A program made the translations under genes and the position numbers. A stretch of DNA of 16,212 nt from VGDP01 sp040905845 (GTDB taxonomy: Bacteria > Pseudomonadota > Alphaproteobacteria > SP197): positions 1 to 16,212 of the forward strand of contig JBBDQV010000200.1 of the NCBI GenBank assembly GCA_040905845.1, read 5' to 3'. Below the pieces are notes generated by a model. It was not told the DNA's origin, ran no database searches, and worked only from the letters and a program-made list of their open reading frames with translations. Below, one piece after another: positions 14,139 through 16,212 of this stretch (within the stretch, counting starts at the first letter, position 1; each line of letters starts with the position of its first letter).

Positions 14139-14167
14139 TTGACACTATGGCTGACTAGTCATATAAC
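14139..14167 (+). promoter_or_regulatory. Strong sigma-70 type promoter of the toxin-antitoxin operon
   Basis: TTGACA (14139-14144), a 17 bp spacer, then TATAAC (14162-14167). It is the closest match to the sigma-70 consensus in the window and lies about 34 bp upstream of the antitoxin ATG, with GGAG at 14189-14192 as ribosome-binding site. Confidence 0.75.
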
Positions 14168-14173
14168 TAGCCA
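14152..14173. promoter_or_regulatory. Inverted-repeat operator for antitoxin autoregulation
   Basis: TGACTAGT (14152-14159) and ACTAGCCA (14166-14173) form an inverted repeat (7 of 8 pairs) around a 6 bp CATATA spacer, placed over the -10 element. Phd/YefM-family antitoxins bind such short palindromes to repress their own operon; binding here is inferred from position and family. Confidence 0.65.
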
Positions 14174-14200
14174 GACAGCGAACCATGTGGAGTACCGGCG

Positions 14201-14458
14201 ATGCGGACGTGGCCCGTTCAGGACGCGAAGGCGCGCTTCAGCGCGCTGCTAGACGCAACGTTGAGCGAGGGTCCCCAGGTCGTGACGCGGCGCGGGGTCG
14301 AGGCCGCCGTCCTGGTTCCCGTCGAGCAGTGGCGCCGGCTCGTACGCGCGGCAAGGCCAACGCTCAAGGACCTTTTGCTCGCCGACGAGGCGCGCACCGA
14401 CCTCGCCGTGCTGCCGCGCGGCCGGCTACGCCGCCGGAGCGCCGAAGCCCTCGGCTGA
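14201..14458 (+). CDS. Phd/YefM-family antitoxin
   Basis: An 85-residue antitoxin. The N-terminal DNA-binding/dimerisation fold is plain: WPVQDAKARFSALLDATL, then GPQVVTRRGVEAAVLVPVEQWRRL, the Phd/YefM signature. The C-terminal 30 residues (TLKDLLLADEARTDLAVLPR) are the likely disordered toxin-neutralising part, with a basic end (RGRLRRRSAEALG). ATG 14201 has GGAG eight bases upstream. The stop is followed after 3 bp by the toxin start, so the two are translationally coupled. The promoter carries a palindrome suited to autorepression. The pairing of a Phd-type antitoxin with a VapC-type PIN toxin is common in alphaproteobacteria. Confidence 0.9.
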   Translation: MRTWPVQDAKARFSALLDATLSEGPQVVTRRGVEAAVLVPVEQWRRLVRAARPTLKDLLLADEARTDLAVLPRGRLRRRSAEALG

Positions 14459-14461
14459 CCC

Positions 14462-14875
14462 TTGTACCTGCTCGATACCAACGTCGTTTCGGAGCTGCGC
14501 AGGCCCAAGCCGCACGGCGCCGTCCTCGCCTGGCTCGATGGCGTGCCCAACGAGCAACTTTTCCTGTCGGCCGTGACGCTCGGCGAGCTTCAGGCCGGCG
14601 TCGAAATCACGCGCGAGCAGGACGCGGCGAAGGCATCGGAGATCGAGGCGTGGATCGACCGGGTGATGGAGACGTCGAACATCCTGGCCATGGACGCCCA
14701 AGCCTTCCGCGTTTGGGCGCGGCTGATGCATCGGCGCTCCGACACGCTGATCGAGGACGCGCTGATCGCCGCGACGGCGATTGCCCATGGCCTAACGGTC
14801 GTCACGCGCAACGTGCGCGACTTCCGGCCTTTCGAGGTGCCCGCGCTCGACCCGTTCGTCTTCACGAGGGCGTGA
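14462..14875 (+). CDS. vapC: VapC-type PIN-domain ribonuclease toxin
   Basis: A 137-residue PIN-domain toxin. PIN toxins use an acidic metal site to cut specific RNAs, often tRNA or rRNA, and so stop growth. The site is complete: D5 (YLLDTNVVSEL), E42 (TLGELQAGVEI), D99 (IEDALIAATA) and D120 with N117 (VTRNVRDFRPF). The start is TTG at 14462, 3 bp after the antitoxin stop; LLDTNV follows at once, as in most VapCs, and no ATG fits. A TTG start after a coupled stop is typical of keeping toxin below antitoxin. The stop is 10 bp from that of the convergent hydrolase gene. The system looks intact. Confidence 0.93.
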   Translation: MYLLDTNVVSELRRPKPHGAVLAWLDGVPNEQLFLSAVTLGELQAGVEITREQDAAKASEIEAWIDRVMETSNILAMDAQAFRVWARLMHRRSDTLIEDALIAATAIAHGLTVVTRNVRDFRPFEVPALDPFVFTRA

Positions 14876-14885
14876 CGCCCGGCGC

Positions 14886-15692
14886 TCAGCGCGCGAGGCG
14901 CAGGGCGAAGCGGGTGACGTCCTTGGCGACCCGCTCCGGCTGCTCCCATTGGGTGTTGTGCCCGGCGCCCTGGTAGGCGGTGAACACGGCGTGGGGCAGC
15001 GCGGCGCGCAGGCGCTCCTGGTCAGCCGCCGAGAACAGCACGTCCTGGTCGCCCCACAGGATCAGAGTCGGGGTCTTGACGCGCCGCAGCGCGTCCGTGT
15101 GATCGAAGTCCAAGAGGCCGCCGAGGGTCTCGCGCCAGACCCGGGCGGGCAGCTTCATGGACTCGGCCACGACGACTTCCTGGAACGCGGGGTCGATGCG
15201 CGTCGCCGAGGTGCCGGTCTGGAAGTCGCGCACGAACGCCGGATCGACCGGATCGGTCAGGTGCCTGACCGTGCCCTGCCACAGGTCCTGGACGGGGGCG
15301 TTGCCCGTCACCGCCGCGGCCGAACCGATCAGCACCATGCCTGACAGCCGATCGGGCGCGTCGAGCGCGAGACTTTGGGCGACCAGGCTGCCCATGGAAT
15401 GGCCGACGAGCACCGCCTTGCGCAGCCCGATCGCGTCGATGAACGCCAAGGCGTCGGTGGCGAAGTCCGCGAGCCGGTAGCCGGTTTCGGGCCGCGTCGC
15501 GTCGCCGTGGCCGCGCTGGCTGTACGCGATGACGCGTAAGCTCCGCGGCATCGCGCGTGCCATCGTTTCGAATGAGCGCAACGAATCGGCGTAGCCGTGC
15601 AGGCAGACGACGGGCACCCCCGCCGGATCGCCGGACTCGACGTAGGTGACAGTCACCCCGGTCGGAAGTTCGACGGCGACAACCTTGACCAT
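14886..15692 (-). CDS. Alpha/beta hydrolase
   Basis: A 268-residue alpha/beta hydrolase from ATG 15692. The frame is open to an ATG at 15782, but the extra 30 residues do not look like family sequence, and 15692 begins right at the first strand (MVKVVAVELPTG). It has the oxyanion segment VVCLHGYADS, the nucleophile elbow VGHSMGS with S99, the acid in LWGDQDVLF (D217) and the catalytic His in GAGHNTQWE (H245), a full triad. YSQRGHGDATRP is the usual second-strand turn of the haloperoxidase/epoxide hydrolase-like branch. A cap domain of about 60 residues lies between S99 and D217. No signal peptide is seen, so it is cytoplasmic. The substrate is unknown. It is convergent with the toxin gene. 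Confidence 0.88.
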   Translation of the reverse strand: MVKVVAVELPTGVTVTYVESGDPAGVPVVCLHGYADSLRSFETMARAMPRSLRVIAYSQRGHGDATRPETGYRLADFATDALAFIDAIGLRKAVLVGHSMGSLVAQSLALDAPDRLSGMVLIGSAAAVTGNAPVQDLWQGTVRHLTDPVDPAFVRDFQTGTSATRIDPAFQEVVVAESMKLPARVWRETLGGLLDFDHTDALRRVKTPTLILWGDQDVLFSAADQERLRAALPHAVFTAYQGAGHNTQWEQPERVAKDVTRFALRLAR

Positions 15693-15815
15693 GATCCGAG
15701 CGTATGGGCGGTAGTGCAGGACATCAAGCGCGCAACCCGCCGCCGTCACCGGGCGCGCCGGACTCGGCAGGTATTCGGACATCGGCAGGGACTGGCTCGG
15801 CGCCGACCGAGCACA

Positions 15816-15950
15816 GGACCCCGTCCGTGCTTCGAGACGCGACCCTGCGGGTCGCCCTCAGCACGAACGGGGTCCAAAGCCGCCCGTGCAAGGAGCCCAC
15901 CAGGACCGTTCGCGGTGAGGAGCGTACCGAAGGCACGCGTCTCGAACCGC
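15816..15950. repeat. Second REP-like pair in opposite orientation (BIME-like)
   Basis: The first palindrome (15816-15875) has outer arms of 16 bases (GGACCCCGTCCGTGCT with AGCACGAACGGGGTCC, 15 of 16 pairs) and a perfect inner stem GCGACCC-TGC-GGGTCGC. The second, inverted, at 15906-15950 repeats CCGTTCGCGGTGAGGAGCG and GCGTCTCGAACCGC from 12875-12917 with a different loop. The arrangement matches that at 12816-12917. The rest of 15693-15815 shows no gene apart from the upstream region of the hydrolase. Confidence 0.7.
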
Positions 15951-16013
15951 GTGGCAAGCGCGACCCGGACAGCCGTGGCACATGGTCGGACATGACGCGA
16001 GTGCGATGAACCC

Positions 16014-16106
16014 CTAAGCCCTTCTCTCCTCCACTGCGTCCGAGAGCGGGTGGTCGAGGCCGGCGAGCATCTCCTTGGGTACGACCTGCCAGAACTTGCC
16101 GAACGA
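16014..16106 (-). pseudogene. Possible C-terminal gene remnant, not recognised
   Basis: On the minus strand a 30-codon open stretch between an in-frame TGA (16107-16109) and TAG (16014-16016) reads FGKFWQVVPKEMLAGLDHPL followed by an acidic/basic end. The composition looks like a real protein C-terminus, but there is no start codon with signals and no upstream frame. It may be the tail of a decayed gene. The remaining bases to 16212 show no gene; 16110-16175 is less GC-rich than the rest. Confidence 0.3.
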
Positions 16107-16212
16107 TCACTCACCAACGCAATTCGCAATGGCAAACGCGCATTGTTCATCGCCGGTGGTAATTGCTCACCCCCCCTGTGATCGATGGTTGGGATAGGGG
16201 CGCGGGGTGAGG

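Noticed and set aside
14185..14976. 263-codon frame over the toxin-antitoxin pair
   Set aside because: It is out of frame with both recognised proteins and is Arg/Ala-rich without domain features.
1..16212. CRISPR arrays, tRNA or rRNA genes, insertion sequences
   Set aside because: No regularly spaced direct repeats, no tRNA-like cloverleaf and no transposase gene were seen on either strand.

Overview
The window comes from a high-GC chromosome, most likely an alphaproteobacterium of the Rhodospirillales/Rhizobiales type. The support is the TadE/TadG-like pseudopilin genes, paired bactofilins, an alphaproteobacterial class I aspartate aminotransferase, a Phd/VapC pair, and an Irr-type iron-control palindrome in front of dps. 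The species cannot be named from the sequence.

Layout. (1) 1-1921: a palindromic intergenic repeat, two tandem bactofilin genes, and on the minus strand an unrecognised exported-protein gene. The reading frame of that gene has lost its stop and runs on antisense through both bactofilins. (2) 2165-7668: a three-gene module (TadE-like, second TadE-like, membrane-anchored VWA/TadG-like) that is present twice in direct tandem. Between the copies lies a decayed, internally rearranged piece of uvrB. (3) 7716-9848: intact uvrB on the minus strand, directly after module copy 2. (4) 9957-14068: aspartate aminotransferase, dps with an Irr-box-like operator, msrP without msrQ beside it, a EutQ-type cupin and an exported Cys-rich unknown. 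(5) 14139-15692: a toxin-antitoxin pair with a clear promoter/operator, and a convergent alpha/beta hydrolase. (6) 15693-16212: REP-like palindromes and a short gene remnant.

The most informative structure is the order module - uvrB 3' remnant - module - intact uvrB. It is what a tandem duplication of the block [module + 3' part of uvrB] would leave, followed by decay of the extra uvrB end. The duplication joint falls at the 5' end of the second tadE-like gene. Its homology to copy 1 begins just 3' of copy 1's ATG, the start codon is replaced and one base is inserted. The rest of both modules keeps open frames with mostly conservative changes, which suggests that both copies are still under selection. 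No Tad secretion ATPase, platform or Flp pilin gene is in the window, so the modules are orphan pseudopilin/VWA sets here. Their nearness to two bactofilins suggests, but does not show, an envelope or surface-structure role.

Other points of interest are two REP pairs in opposite orientation (BIME-like) with compensated stems, and a stress-themed stretch of uvrB, dps and msrP (DNA repair, iron/DNA protection, periplasmic methionine sulfoxide repair).
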